From an uncultured Cohaesibacter sp. (GTDB lineage Bacteria; Pseudomonadota; Alphaproteobacteria; Rhizobiales; Cohaesibacteraceae): 64,000 nt of DNA. The stretch covers positions 1,842,001 through 1,906,000 of the forward strand of contig NZ_OY762905.1 in assembly GCF_963666525.1 (NCBI RefSeq), in the 5' to 3' direction. Of the stretch, positions 17,856-25,972 are shown one piece after another (the first letter of the stretch is position 1; each line of letters begins with the position of its first letter). The notes below the pieces were generated by a model that was not told the DNA's origin, did not search any database, and saw only the letters and a list, made by a program, of their open reading frames with translations. The translations under genes were made by a program, and so were the position numbers.

Positions 17856-19113
17856 ATCTGGTCACTTCTCTATTCATGCCGCTGGCGACATCCTTTGAAG
17901 ACAATCCGGGCAGATGCAGGCTCACGCGGGTACCCTTGCCGGGCTCGCTGTCAATATCGACATGCCCACCATGCCCCGAAAGGATGCGTTCCACAATCGG
18001 CAGCCCCAGCCCGGTTCCTTCCTGTGCCAGTTCGGGCGGCAGATCGACACGCCCATAAGGCTTGCGAGCAAGCTCGATGTCCGCCGCCGACATCCCCACC
18101 CCGTTGTCGCTGACAGCAAGGACACTCCCCTGCGCATCGACGGAAAGCGAAACCTCCACCCTGCCGCCAGCAGGCGTGTATTTGATGGCGTTGGACAGGA
18201 GATTGACGAGCGCCTGCGTCATCAGCGAGCGATGGCACCGCGCATGGACGGGGCGGCCTGCACCATTCACGGCCAATTCGATACCCTTGTCGGCGGCGAA
18301 GAACTGCACAAGCTCAAACGCCTTGCCAACAACGTCGTCCAGCCTGATCTCTTCAACCTGTTTCCTGATGGACTCAAGGGCGTTGCCATTCTGCAGCATC
18401 AGATTGTTGATGACCTCCAGAAGATGCAGGCCACCGGCGTGGATCTTGCTGGCAAAAGCCTGATACTGATCGGGCACATCAAGGCCGAGACTGTTGCCCA
18501 GGATCATTTCCGAATAGCCCAGAATGGCATTGAGAGGCGTCCTGAGATCGTGTCCCATATGCGCATAGAAGCGATCCTTGGCTTCGTTGGCCTTCTTGAG
18601 ATTGGCGATCGTCTGCTGCAACTGCTGTTCCAGCCGCTGGGTGTGGCGGGCGCTTCTTATGGTCGCCTCCAGCAGGACGGGCGTCAGTTGGCTCTTGTTG
18701 ATGCAATGGCGAGCTCCCGCCTTGAGCGCAATTTTCTGCACATCCTCCCCGGGCATCCCTGTCAGCAAAATGACGATGGTACCGGGTGCCCCACCCCCGA
18801 AGGCATTGATCGCCGGCACGCCGGTTTCCATGCCAAGCCAGAAATCCACCAGAACCAAGTCATAATGCTTGCTTCTGGCCTTGATGACCGCATCGGACAC
18901 CGAAGTGGCCCAATCTATGTCGACGTTATAGCTGTCAAGATAACGAAGAGATTTTCGGGTGATGAGGAAATCAGCTTCGTCATCCTCGATAACCAGAACC
19001 TGAAGATGCCTCTCCGGCGGCAGGGACTGTTCGTGCAATAGCTCCAGTGAAAAGTCTTCCGGCAGGCTTTCAGGCGATGTTTCGCTTCCCCGCTCCAATC
19101 CATCTAGGTGCAT
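17842..19113 (-). CDS. REC-histidine kinase with atypical receiver
   Basis: A 423-residue soluble protein with a receiver domain at the N-terminus (about 38-160) and a complete kinase core. REC: VLVIEDDEADFLIT, acceptor in LVLVDFWLGMETG, Lys in CINKSQL. A coiled coil (QRLEQQLQQTIANLKKANEA) leads to the H-box MGHDLRTPLNAILGYSEMI, then N-box NLLSNAIKYTP, G1 SDNGVGMS and G2 EGTGLGLPIVERI. It is thus an active-looking kinase under control of its own receiver. ATG 19113 is chosen over 19167 because AGGAG lies eight bases upstream. The DFW-x-G-x-ET acceptor motif, lacking the usual proline, is shared with the protein encoded at 10450-11628. Confidence 0.87.
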   Translation of the reverse strand: MHLDGLERGSETSPESLPEDFSLELLHEQSLPPERHLQVLVIEDDEADFLITRKSLRYLDSYNVDIDWATSVSDAVIKARSKHYDLVLVDFWLGMETGVPAINAFGGGAPGTIVILLTGMPGEDVQKIALKAGARHCINKSQLTPVLLEATIRSARHTQRLEQQLQQTIANLKKANEAKDRFYAHMGHDLRTPLNAILGYSEMILGNSLGLDVPDQYQAFASKIHAGGLHLLEVINNLMLQNGNALESIRKQVEEIRLDDVVGKAFELVQFFAADKGIELAVNGAGRPVHARCHRSLMTQALVNLLSNAIKYTPAGGRVEVSLSVDAQGSVLAVSDNGVGMSAADIELARKPYGRVDLPPELAQEGTGLGLPIVERILSGHGGHVDIDSEPGKGTRVSLHLPGLSSKDVASGMNREVTRFESQ

Positions 19114-19390
19114 AGCTCGGCTCCTGCTTGCAGCACTGCCCACCACGAGAAACAAAAGAAAAGACAAGTTTTCGAATCATTCTAGAAATTAACCAAAAAT
19201 TAACACAATCAGAATTTGCAATCAAATACTCATTAAGGCTGTATCGATTTGAATCTAAAGAGATTATTGAACAGAATCGACCAGAAGCCGCCCCAAACCG
19301 AGTCCAGAAAATCTACCCATGATTGCAAACAGGCCGCAACCGGCCCCACAATTCGCCGCTCGCTGAGGCTGGCTTCATCATCCTGAGGAA

Positions 19391-19621
19391 TCAAACGCTC
19401 AGATGACCGGCGCCAATATATAACTGGTCAAGCCTGTTGAACGCGCATAGCCGCAGGTCGGCCAGCCATGCAAATGCCCGTTCGACCACCCATCGTCTTG
19501 GGAGCCGCAGGAAGCCCTTGGCTGTATCGGACCGTTTGATGATCCGGATTTTCCAGTTGCCATGCCCGGCTACAGCAAGCTTCAGTTTGTCTCTGGCAAA
19601 CCCGCCATCGGCGAAGATGTC
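19391..19621 (-). pseudogene. IS5-family transposase C-terminal remnant
   Basis: The minus strand reads as 76 codons ending at a TGA (19391-19393), starting DIFADGGFARDKLKLA and including the characteristic RRWVVERAFAWL box of IS5/IS1031-type DDE transposases, whose E is the third catalytic residue. An in-frame stop precedes the first residue, no start codon is present and the N-terminal two thirds of a transposase are missing. After AFAWL the sequence departs from the usual family ending. No terminal inverted repeat was found. It overlaps the 3' end of hutD by 40 bases in another frame, so the element has either inserted beside hutD or been deleted into it. Confidence 0.85.
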
Positions 19622-20190
19622 TCAATGATCCGGGCCACAAGGATTTCGTAGCGCCCCCCGCTCCCATCGAGCCTCACTTGCGGATCGCCTGGGTCCAGAC
19701 GCAGGGCATCCAGGGGGTCAAGTCGGTAGACCGTGTTTTCATCGGTGACATGGCAGGATGAGAGGGCGACAATGAAGGTGATACCTTCAGCAACTGCCAG
19801 AGTTTGTTCATACTCGCCCGACAAACGCTCGATAGCGGCCAGATAACGGTCTTCGCGCACCATCAGGTTCAGATCGCGAACAGGTCCTTCGAAAGGAACG
19901 CTGGTGACCATCTCTGTCCCCGAGAAGGCAATGGCCTGGCCATGCCGCTCCACCCGGACCTCACGCCCGGAGAGGATGAGCTGCAAGCCACCGCCAGATA
20001 CGATGGCAAGCACACGCGCGATGCCCGGAAAGGGTGAAAAAGGCCCCGGCTCGGTGACGGATGCCATGGAAAGCCGCCAGTCGAACTCGGAAAGCGCGGC
20101 ACCTTCCGGGGAGATGGCGATTTCCACCGTCTCTCCCTTGCCGTTCTTCCACGGCATGCACCGATGCCCTGCGGCAGAAAGCAGCTTCAT
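19582..20190 (-). CDS. hutD: HutD family protein, C-terminus altered by IS remnant
   Basis: A 202-residue protein of the HutD/Ves family (bicupin fold), often linked with histidine utilisation though its biochemical role is not settled. Recognisable elements are the N-terminal RCMPWKNGKGETVEIAISP and the WRLSMASVTEPGPFSPFPG segment. ATG 20190 is chosen because GAGGAA lies seven bases upstream; an earlier in-frame start at 20241 would overlap no other gene but lacks a site. The last dozen residues (ETSSPMAGLPETN) are encoded by transposase remnant DNA read in a different frame, so the natural end has been replaced. No other hut genes are nearby. Confidence 0.82.
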   Translation of the reverse strand: MKLLSAAGHRCMPWKNGKGETVEIAISPEGAALSEFDWRLSMASVTEPGPFSPFPGIARVLAIVSGGGLQLILSGREVRVERHGQAIAFSGTEMVTSVPFEGPVRDLNLMVREDRYLAAIERLSGEYEQTLAVAEGITFIVALSSCHVTDENTVYRLDPLDALRLDPGDPQVRLDGSGGRYEILVARIIETSSPMAGLPETN

Positions 20191-20327
20191 GCTCAGTTCC
20201 TCAGAATGCCATGCAGACGCAGATTGTGCTCCTTCGCGCATTCGATGGCGCTCTCGTAGCGCGCATCGGCGAGGAAAATGACATCCGTGTCCGGACCATT
20301 CCTCAGCGTCTGCGAAAAAAGGAAAAG

Positions 20328-20415
20328 TGGTGCCCCTGGCCCGACTCGAACGGGCACTCCGGTGAAGGAAACGGATTTTGAATCCGTCGCGTCTACCAGT
20401 TCCGCCACAGGGGCA
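20328..20415 (-). tRNA. tRNA-Leu (anticodon CAA)
   Basis: Read on the minus strand, the acceptor GCCCCTG pairs with CAGGGGC and is followed by an encoded ACCA. The anticodon arm is ACGGA-TTCAAAA-TCCGT, giving anticodon CAA. A long variable arm (TTTCCTTCACCGGAGT region) marks it as a class II tRNA, and the T arm contains GTTCGAGTC. It decodes UUG. A promoter-like pair lies just upstream and a T-rich stretch follows downstream. Confidence 0.97.
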
Positions 20416-20428
20416 TCGTGTGGGCCGA

Positions 20429-20456
20429 ATATAGAAGAGAAATCTTCCCCGTCAAC
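20429..20456 (-). promoter_or_regulatory. Sigma-70-type promoter for tRNA-Leu
   Basis: On the minus strand TTGACG (20451-20456) and TATATT (20429-20434) are separated by 16 bases, with the tRNA starting 13 bases after the -10 hexamer. Both hexamers are one mismatch from consensus. Confidence 0.75.
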
Positions 20457-20668
20457 TCATAACCGCCATAAAACTTCCATATTCAACACGAATTGACAGC
20501 CATTCCATGCTTCCGATATAGACCGGTCTGGAAAAAGGGAGCCATCTGCCCCCATATATAGGCCGAACACGCAAGGTATCGGGAAAAGCAACGGCAAGCC
20601 AGGCCCGCAAGCGTGGCAGACCACAAGCAGGACCGGTTCGCATCTTCAACCAGCGCAAGGGAAATCCC

Positions 20669-21250
20669 ATGCTTCGCAAACTCTATGACTGGACAATGGG
20701 GCTGGCCAGCAGCCGCCGCGCCACTTGGGCCCTGGCCGGTGTTTCCTTTGTCGAAAGCTCGGTTTTCCCGATCCCGCCAGATACCCTGCTGGTGCCGATG
20801 GTCATCGCCAAAAAGGAAAAGGCCTGGTTCTATGGCGCCATCTGCACCATCGCCTCGGTGGTTGGCGGGTTGTTGGGCTACACCATTGGCGCGCTGCTGT
20901 TCACACAAGTCGCCGAGCCCATCCTTGCCTTTTACGGCTATGCCGACAAGTTCGCCTCGTTCACCGCGCGCTACAATGACTGGGGTGTCTGGATCGTTCT
21001 CATCGCAGGCCTGACCCCGTTCCCCTACAAGGTGATCACCATCGCCTCTGGCGCAACGGGCCTGTCGCTGCCGGTTTTCATGGCCGCATCCATTGTAGCC
21101 CGTGGTCTGCGCTTCTTCGTGTTGGCCGCCCTGCTCTACTGGCTTGGGCCTCCCATTCGCGATTTCATCGAAAGGCGCCTTGGCCTCGTATTCACCCTGA
21201 TGATGCTTCTGCTGGTCGGAGGGTTTGCCGCAGTCAAATATCTGTTGTAG
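20669..21250 (+). CDS. DedA/YqaA family membrane protein
   Basis: A 193-residue inner-membrane protein of the VTT/DedA family. The conserved F-x-E-S segment is visible in SFVESSVFPIPPDTLLVPM (about residues 26-44) and the second reentrant motif in GLTPFPYKVITIASGATGL (about 114-132). Roughly five hydrophobic segments follow the usual pattern. Relatives help maintain membrane homeostasis and some flip lipid carriers; the role here is not known. It lies 124 bases upstream of dsbB on the same strand, an arrangement common in rhizobial genomes. Confidence 0.9.
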   Translation: MLRKLYDWTMGLASSRRATWALAGVSFVESSVFPIPPDTLLVPMVIAKKEKAWFYGAICTIASVVGGLLGYTIGALLFTQVAEPILAFYGYADKFASFTARYNDWGVWIVLIAGLTPFPYKVITIASGATGLSLPVFMAASIVARGLRFFVLAALLYWLGPPIRDFIERRLGLVFTLMMLLLVGGFAAVKYLL

Positions 21251-21374
21251 GCGTGCCGCAGATCCTTCTCGTTCGGAATTGGGACGATTTGCAGCATGCA
21301 GGACCATTGACAAAATTTGGTCATGGTTCGTCTATAACGACACAGAACAAGATCCTATCCGAAAGATTGAATCC

Positions 21375-21959
21375 ATGAAACTGACAGCCCCGATCGGCAA
21401 ACCGCAAGCTCTGGCAGCGACACTTCTTGTTCTGGGAGCCCTCTTCATTTCTGCCTGTTCGCTGGGCTTTGAGCATATCGGCGGCTACCAGCCCTGCCAG
21501 CTATGCTATATCCAGCGTCATGTGCATTATTCCCTGATCCCGCTCACACTGGCCACCCTGCTGCTGGTCTGGCGCAATCTGCCGCCGGTTGTCATTCGTC
21601 TGGCCTTTATCGTGCTGGCTGGGGTTCTGCTCTATGGCGCGAGCGTAGGCGTCTATCAGGCCGGGGCCGAATGGGAGTTCTGGCTTGGCCCGAATGATTG
21701 TGCCAACACCGTACCGATCACCAAGGATGCTTCCAACCTTCTGGCACAGTTGCGCACCACCAAGCTCGTGAGCTGCGACGTGGCCCAGTTGCGCATCCTC
21801 GGCCTGTCGTTCGGCGGTTGGAATGCGGTTCTGTCCTCCATCGAGGTGATCATTGCGCTCTGCGGTGCCTTCCTGTCCAAGAACGCGCTGGCCCCGCTGT
21901 TCACCCGTCTGCCTTTCCTTGGCACCTGGATGCAGGCCATCCACAAGGACCGTGACTGA
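21375..21959 (+). CDS. dsbB: Disulfide bond formation protein B family
   Basis: A 194-residue four-helix membrane protein that reoxidises the periplasmic thiol oxidase and passes electrons to quinone. The first active pair is CQLC (in GYQPCQLCYIQRH, near residue 41); the second periplasmic loop carries Cys in GPNDCANTVP and VSCDVAQLRILGLSF. The ATG at 21375 is used because the first helix follows directly; a frame open from 21225 would overlap the end of the upstream gene. A clear terminator follows. A partner DsbA is not in the window, although a TlpA-like thioredoxin is found at 41726-42340. Confidence 0.9.
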   Translation: MKLTAPIGKPQALAATLLVLGALFISACSLGFEHIGGYQPCQLCYIQRHVHYSLIPLTLATLLLVWRNLPPVVIRLAFIVLAGVLLYGASVGVYQAGAEWEFWLGPNDCANTVPITKDASNLLAQLRTTKLVSCDVAQLRILGLSFGGWNAVLSSIEVIIALCGAFLSKNALAPLFTRLPFLGTWMQAIHKDRD

Positions 21960-21986
21960 TCCCAACCGGCCGCGATGATCCGTTCG

Positions 21987-22023
21987 GGCGTGAAGGCTAG
22001 AGAATGCCTTCGCGCCCTTTTTT
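21987..22023 (+). terminator. Rho-independent terminator of dsbB
   Basis: GGGCGTGAAGGC (21987-21998) pairs with GCCTTCGCGCCC (22007-22018) with one mismatch, followed by TTTTT. It overlaps the last codons of the convergent glycosylase gene. Confidence 0.85.
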
Positions 22024-22683
22024 GATCACGCGATAGTGCGCCCAGAACAGATGCGCCGCCGCGCCACGTTCCGGTGCCCATAACTCCTCGGCCATCGCGG
22101 CCAGCTGCTTTTCTGAAGGACGACCATCAAGCCCCAGAGCATCGGCAACAGCCACCTGCAGGGCAAGGTCGCCAGCAGGAAACACATCGGCCCGCCCCAG
22201 ACAGAACAGCAGATAGACATCAGCAGTCCACGGGCCAACACCATGCAGCGCAATGAGGGTGCGGCGGATTACCTCCGGCTCATCATCAGCCAGGCCATCA
22301 AGATCAAATCCGTCCCTGATCGCAGCCATGATCCGCATCACTGTGCGGATCTTCGGGCGGGAAAGGGTGCAGGCACGCAAGTCCTCTTCACTGGCCTCCA
22401 TCAGCAGACGGGTATCGCAGCGCGGGAACCGGTCGGTGAATTTCTGCCAGATGGCCCGCGCCGATGCCACAGAGACCTGCTGCGCCAGAATGATTTGCAA
22501 CAGCCCCTCGAGCCCTGCCGGCTGCCGCCGCAAGGCAATCGCCCCGCAAGGGGATACCAGTCCGGCAAGGCGCGGGTCGAGCGCAACGAGCCGCGCGAGC
22601 GAGGCATCAAGGTCTTTCTGGCTATGCAAACAGGTCAACAAGGCTCTCCCTTTCCTCAAGCCAATTTGCTGGACGAACCTCAC
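21997..22683 (-). CDS. DNA-3-methyladenine glycosylase II (AlkA-like, HhH-GPD)
   Basis: A 228-residue base-excision repair enzyme that removes alkylated purines. The helix-hairpin-helix is seen as LIALHGVGPWTADVYLLF (about 140-158) and the catalytic Asp in VFPAGDLALQ. The upstream helix IILAQQVSVASARAIW is also typical. The start is uncertain: GTG 22683 is the longest, while a TTG at 22638 is preceded by AGGAAAGGGAGAG and may be the real one. The length fits the short bacterial AlkA form without the N-terminal Ada or TBP-like domain. Confidence 0.88.
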   Translation of the reverse strand: MRFVQQIGLRKGRALLTCLHSQKDLDASLARLVALDPRLAGLVSPCGAIALRRQPAGLEGLLQIILAQQVSVASARAIWQKFTDRFPRCDTRLLMEASEEDLRACTLSRPKIRTVMRIMAAIRDGFDLDGLADDEPEVIRRTLIALHGVGPWTADVYLLFCLGRADVFPAGDLALQVAVADALGLDGRPSEKQLAAMAEELWAPERGAAAHLFWAHYRVIKKGREGIL

Positions 22684-22736
22684 ATCTAGAGGCTATCAAT
22701 GCGGAGCGCAACACCAGCCGGACCTCTTACTGCCCC

Positions 22737-23651
22737 ATGCAACCGACCTTTCGCTTTGCCCCCAGCCCCAATGGCGCCCTGCATCTGGGTCATGCCCTGT
22801 CAGCCCTCCTCAATTTTGAGGCGGCACGACGGACCGGTGGCCGCTTCCTGCTGCGCATCGAGGATATCGACACCGTCCGCTGCACCGATGACAAGGTCGC
22901 GCAGATGCTGGATGATCTTGACTGGCTCGGCATCCGCTGGGAAGAACCGGTCATGCGGCAATCAGGCCGCTTTGCCGTTTATGCCGGACAGCTTGAAGCC
23001 CTGAAGCAGCAGGGGCTGGCCTATCCTTCAACCGCGAGCCGCAAGGACATCCAAACCGCCGTTACCGACTGGCAGAACCAAACCGGCAAGGACTGGCCCC
23101 GCGATCCGGACGGCGCATTTCTCTATCCACGCGGGATGCTGTCGGCAAAGGAAAGCGATGAGGGCGACGTGGCATGGCGGCTCGACATGCAGAAAGCCCG
23201 GCAACAGCACACCGTTGCCCTCGTCTGGCAGGAGAACGGCCCGCTCTCGCCGTTTTATCCGCATTGCGCCAGCATCGACGCCATGCCGGAGGTCTGGGGC
23301 GATGTCATTCTGGCGCGCAAGGACTGCCCGACCAGCTACCATCTGTCGGTGGTAATCGATGATGCCACCCAAGGGATCACGCACATTGTTCGTGGTCAGG
23401 ATCTTTACGCGGCGACCAGCCTGCACCGTCTGTTGCAGACCATGTTGGGCCTGCCCGCGCCGGTCTATCATCATCACAGGCTGTTGACCGATATCGGCGG
23501 GCAGAAACTGTCCAAATCCCGACAGAGCCTGAGCCTCAAGGCACTAAGGCAGGACGGCGTCACCGCAAGTGAAATCAGAAGCCTGATCCGCTGGAGCGAC
23601 GCCGATCTTGAAGCCTTCGCAGCGAAAGAACCCGCCGCTATTGACCCATGA
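22737..23651 (+). CDS. gluQRS: Glutamyl-Q tRNA(Asp) synthetase, zinc ligands missing
   Basis: A 304-residue paralogue of the GluRS catalytic domain that charges glutamate onto queuosine in tRNA(Asp). The HIGH-type motif is APSPNGALHLGHA at the N-terminus and the KMSKS-type motif is GQKLSKS near residue 260; there is no anticodon-binding domain, as expected. In most relatives two short Cys motifs (YPCFC and YPGTC-like) hold zinc; here the same places read YPSTASRKD and FLYPRGML, so the zinc site is lost. The 3' end overlaps the convergent AEC transporter gene by 14 bases. Confidence 0.9.
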   Translation: MQPTFRFAPSPNGALHLGHALSALLNFEAARRTGGRFLLRIEDIDTVRCTDDKVAQMLDDLDWLGIRWEEPVMRQSGRFAVYAGQLEALKQQGLAYPSTASRKDIQTAVTDWQNQTGKDWPRDPDGAFLYPRGMLSAKESDEGDVAWRLDMQKARQQHTVALVWQENGPLSPFYPHCASIDAMPEVWGDVILARKDCPTSYHLSVVIDDATQGITHIVRGQDLYAATSLHRLLQTMLGLPAPVYHHHRLLTDIGGQKLSKSRQSLSLKALRQDGVTASEIRSLIRWSDADLEAFAAKEPAAIDP

Positions 23652-24594
23652 TCGAATGGGCCACCGAGATCCAGAACGGCAGCGTCACCAGAGAGACCAG
23701 CACCGAAAGGGAGATCGCGTTGGCTGACAGCCGGTGCCCGACGCCGAAATGGCTGGCCAGCAGATAGGCATTGACGCCCGTCGGGCTGGCAGCCCCCAGA
23801 AGGATCACGGCGATCCAGTCACTGGGCAGGGGCAGGATGGTGGCCGTGACGAGATAGAACATCGCCGGAAAGGCAACCGTCTTGATGACCGCCAGTGCCA
23901 GACCATTGAGAATGTCGCCCTGCAACCCGTACTCCCGCATGCTCATGCCCATGGCCATCAGAGCCAGCGGCACGGTGATCGGCACAATCCGGTCGATGAC
24001 CGCAGACGCCAGATGCGGGATCGGCAGACCAAGGAAGCCCCAGACCCCGCCAACCAGAATACCAATGATGATGGCGTTGCGCATCAACCCCTTGCCAACC
24101 TTCAGCAGGATGGCTCCGAAGTTGAGCGGCTGCCCCGGCTCGCGGGCGTAGATCTCGACCATGATCGAGCTGAGCAACGTCATGGTAGGCAGATGGACGG
24201 TCAGCAGCATGACGAGTGGCACGAGCTTGTCCTGCCCGAACACCGCCGAAATGACCGGAATGCCCAACAGCACCAGGTTGGAAAAGCCTGCCGAAATCCC
24301 CGCGACCGCCAACACGCTCCCTTCCCTCCCAAAAAGGGTGCGCGTCACCAGCATGCCAAGACCGAACATGAGAAACAGGCAGATGAAAAAGGCCCCCCAC
24401 AGGGACCATGGGGCCTGATCTGAAAGATTGGCGGTAGCCAGCGACCGGAACATGGTCAATGGCAGCGGCACGGTAAAGACGAACTTCGACAGGGCCGCAC
24501 CCGCCTCCCGCGGGATAAGCCCGGAGAAGATCAGTCCATAGCCAATGGCGATCAGGGCAAAGATGGGAAAGACAATATTAAAAATATCGAGCAT
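23638..24594 (-). CDS. AEC family transporter (auxin efflux carrier / malonate transporter type)
   Basis: A 318-residue inner-membrane carrier with about ten hydrophobic segments in two inverted halves. The family-typical N-terminus FPIFALIAIGYGLIF and the AASPTGVNAYLLASHFG segment near residue 270 are visible. Homologues carry malonate, malate or other weak organic acids, or are of unknown substrate. The ATG at 24594 has GGAGC upstream and starts at the first helix; the open frame reaches 24741 but the extra 49 residues look non-coding. No malonate-metabolism genes are nearby, so specificity is open. Confidence 0.87.
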   Translation of the reverse strand: MLDIFNIVFPIFALIAIGYGLIFSGLIPREAGAALSKFVFTVPLPLTMFRSLATANLSDQAPWSLWGAFFICLFLMFGLGMLVTRTLFGREGSVLAVAGISAGFSNLVLLGIPVISAVFGQDKLVPLVMLLTVHLPTMTLLSSIMVEIYAREPGQPLNFGAILLKVGKGLMRNAIIIGILVGGVWGFLGLPIPHLASAVIDRIVPITVPLALMAMGMSMREYGLQGDILNGLALAVIKTVAFPAMFYLVTATILPLPSDWIAVILLGAASPTGVNAYLLASHFGVGHRLSANAISLSVLVSLVTLPFWISVAHSIMGQ

Positions 24595-24787
24595 ATAGAA
24601 GCTCCGGAAGGAAGGGATCGTCAGAGATGGTGTCCGGGACGAACAGGGAGCCCCGCGACAAACGGCCCTAGACCGATATGACAAGCGGGTTGAGGAAAAT
24701 AGTGTTGGAACCTGTTCAGAATACAGGGCATCATAAGACACACGACCGCACTCTAATGAACAACAGTGTGTGCCTATAGCATAGATT

Positions 24788-25915
24788 ATGACAAGAAACA
24801 GCCTGAATACCGATTCAAAAAATCAAAAAACGGACAGCTTTCGTCACGATTTGCGCACACATCTCAGCGCGATCGTGTCTCTGACCGACCTGATCCGCAC
24901 ATCATCGGATCCGGACAAGACGGCAGCGCTCATTGATGCGCTGCATTTCGCGGCCAGCAATGCCATGGCCATGGTCGAGGGTGGCGTCGAAATTCACAAG
25001 CCTTTGCAGCATGACGAGATCAGCCTGGCCCGTTGGCTTTCAGAATTCGAAGGTCTGGCAGGCGTGCTTGCCAACGCCCATGACACCCGGTTTTCATTGA
25101 CGATCGACCCGACGCTCGAAGAGGCGAACCCGCCAGCTCCAGCGCCGGTCTATCTGCACCGGACATTGATGCTTCTGCTCGACAACGCGCTCAAATATGC
25201 GCCCGGAGCGGACATAACACTCAGAGCCACCCTCGAGCAGCAAGACACCGGAAGCGCTGCGTTGCTTCTCAGCCTATGCGATACCGGGCCGGGATTTGGC
25301 TGTGACACCCCCGATCTGCTGTTTGAACCCTATCATCGCGGCGAAGGCCACGACGCGGTCGACGGCAAGGGACTTGGCCTCTTTAGCGCTCGCCACATTC
25401 TCTCCGGCCTTGGTGGCAGCATAACCGCGACAGCCAACCAGCCACACGGCGCCTGCTTTCACATCCGGCTGCCAATCGAGAACCGCAACGAAACGCCAGC
25501 TTTCCCCGCCGGGAATGCTGGCCAGCCTGAGGAAGAGCTGCCACCCCATGATGGGGCAACGATTCTGATCGTTGATGACAACAGGACCAACCTGCTGATC
25601 CTTGGTGAATTGCTCAAGGCACTGGGTTATCTGCCGATCGCCGCCCAGACGGGGGCAGAAGCGCTGGCCCTGTTGGCCGAGACGCCGCCGGATCTCGCCA
25701 TTCTCGACATCCACATGGCGGACATGAGCGGCTGGGATCTGCTGGACCGCCTCAAGGATATACCGGGGCTTGCTGCCCTGCCAGTCCTGGCCATTTCCGC
25801 CGACAGGCCCCCGAAAGACATCGCCCCGTTCCGCGACTGGATCCGTAGACCGATCCAGCCCAAAGAGCTTTATGCGCTCATCGAAGGATCCCTTGCGGAC
25901 GTGTTGTCCGCCTGA
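24788..25915 (+). CDS. Soluble histidine kinase-REC hybrid
   Basis: A 375-residue cytoplasmic protein without membrane segments or a sensor domain. The H-box is FRHDLRTHLSAIVSLTDLI (H about residue 20), with His where Pro normally follows RT. The ATPase domain has LLLDNALKYAPGAD, CDTGPGFG and GKGLGLFSARHIL. A receiver domain fills the C-terminus (about 255-370): ILIVDDNRTN, acceptor in LAILDIHMADMSGWD, Lys-equivalent in WIRRPIQP (Arg in place of Lys). It may pass phosphate internally or take input from a partner. It is not linked with the island at 10-19 kb except by gene type. Confidence 0.87.
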   Translation: MTRNSLNTDSKNQKTDSFRHDLRTHLSAIVSLTDLIRTSSDPDKTAALIDALHFAASNAMAMVEGGVEIHKPLQHDEISLARWLSEFEGLAGVLANAHDTRFSLTIDPTLEEANPPAPAPVYLHRTLMLLLDNALKYAPGADITLRATLEQQDTGSAALLLSLCDTGPGFGCDTPDLLFEPYHRGEGHDAVDGKGLGLFSARHILSGLGGSITATANQPHGACFHIRLPIENRNETPAFPAGNAGQPEEELPPHDGATILIVDDNRTNLLILGELLKALGYLPIAAQTGAEALALLAETPPDLAILDIHMADMSGWDLLDRLKDIPGLAALPVLAISADRPPKDIAPFRDWIRRPIQPKELYALIEGSLADVLSA

Positions 25916-25920
25916 ACGCG

Positions 25921-25945
25921 AAAAGGGCCCGATCCCGTCGGGCCC
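25921..25945 (-). terminator. Bidirectional terminator between kinase-REC gene and ecm
   Basis: A perfect 8-bp stem, GGGCCCGA (25925-25932) and TCGGGCCC (25938-25945), with a 5-base loop. On the minus strand it is followed by TTTT, so it terminates ecm and probably also the convergent plus-strand gene. Confidence 0.85.
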
Positions 25946-25972
25946 AGCTCTATCGTCAAGCATCCAATGCCG

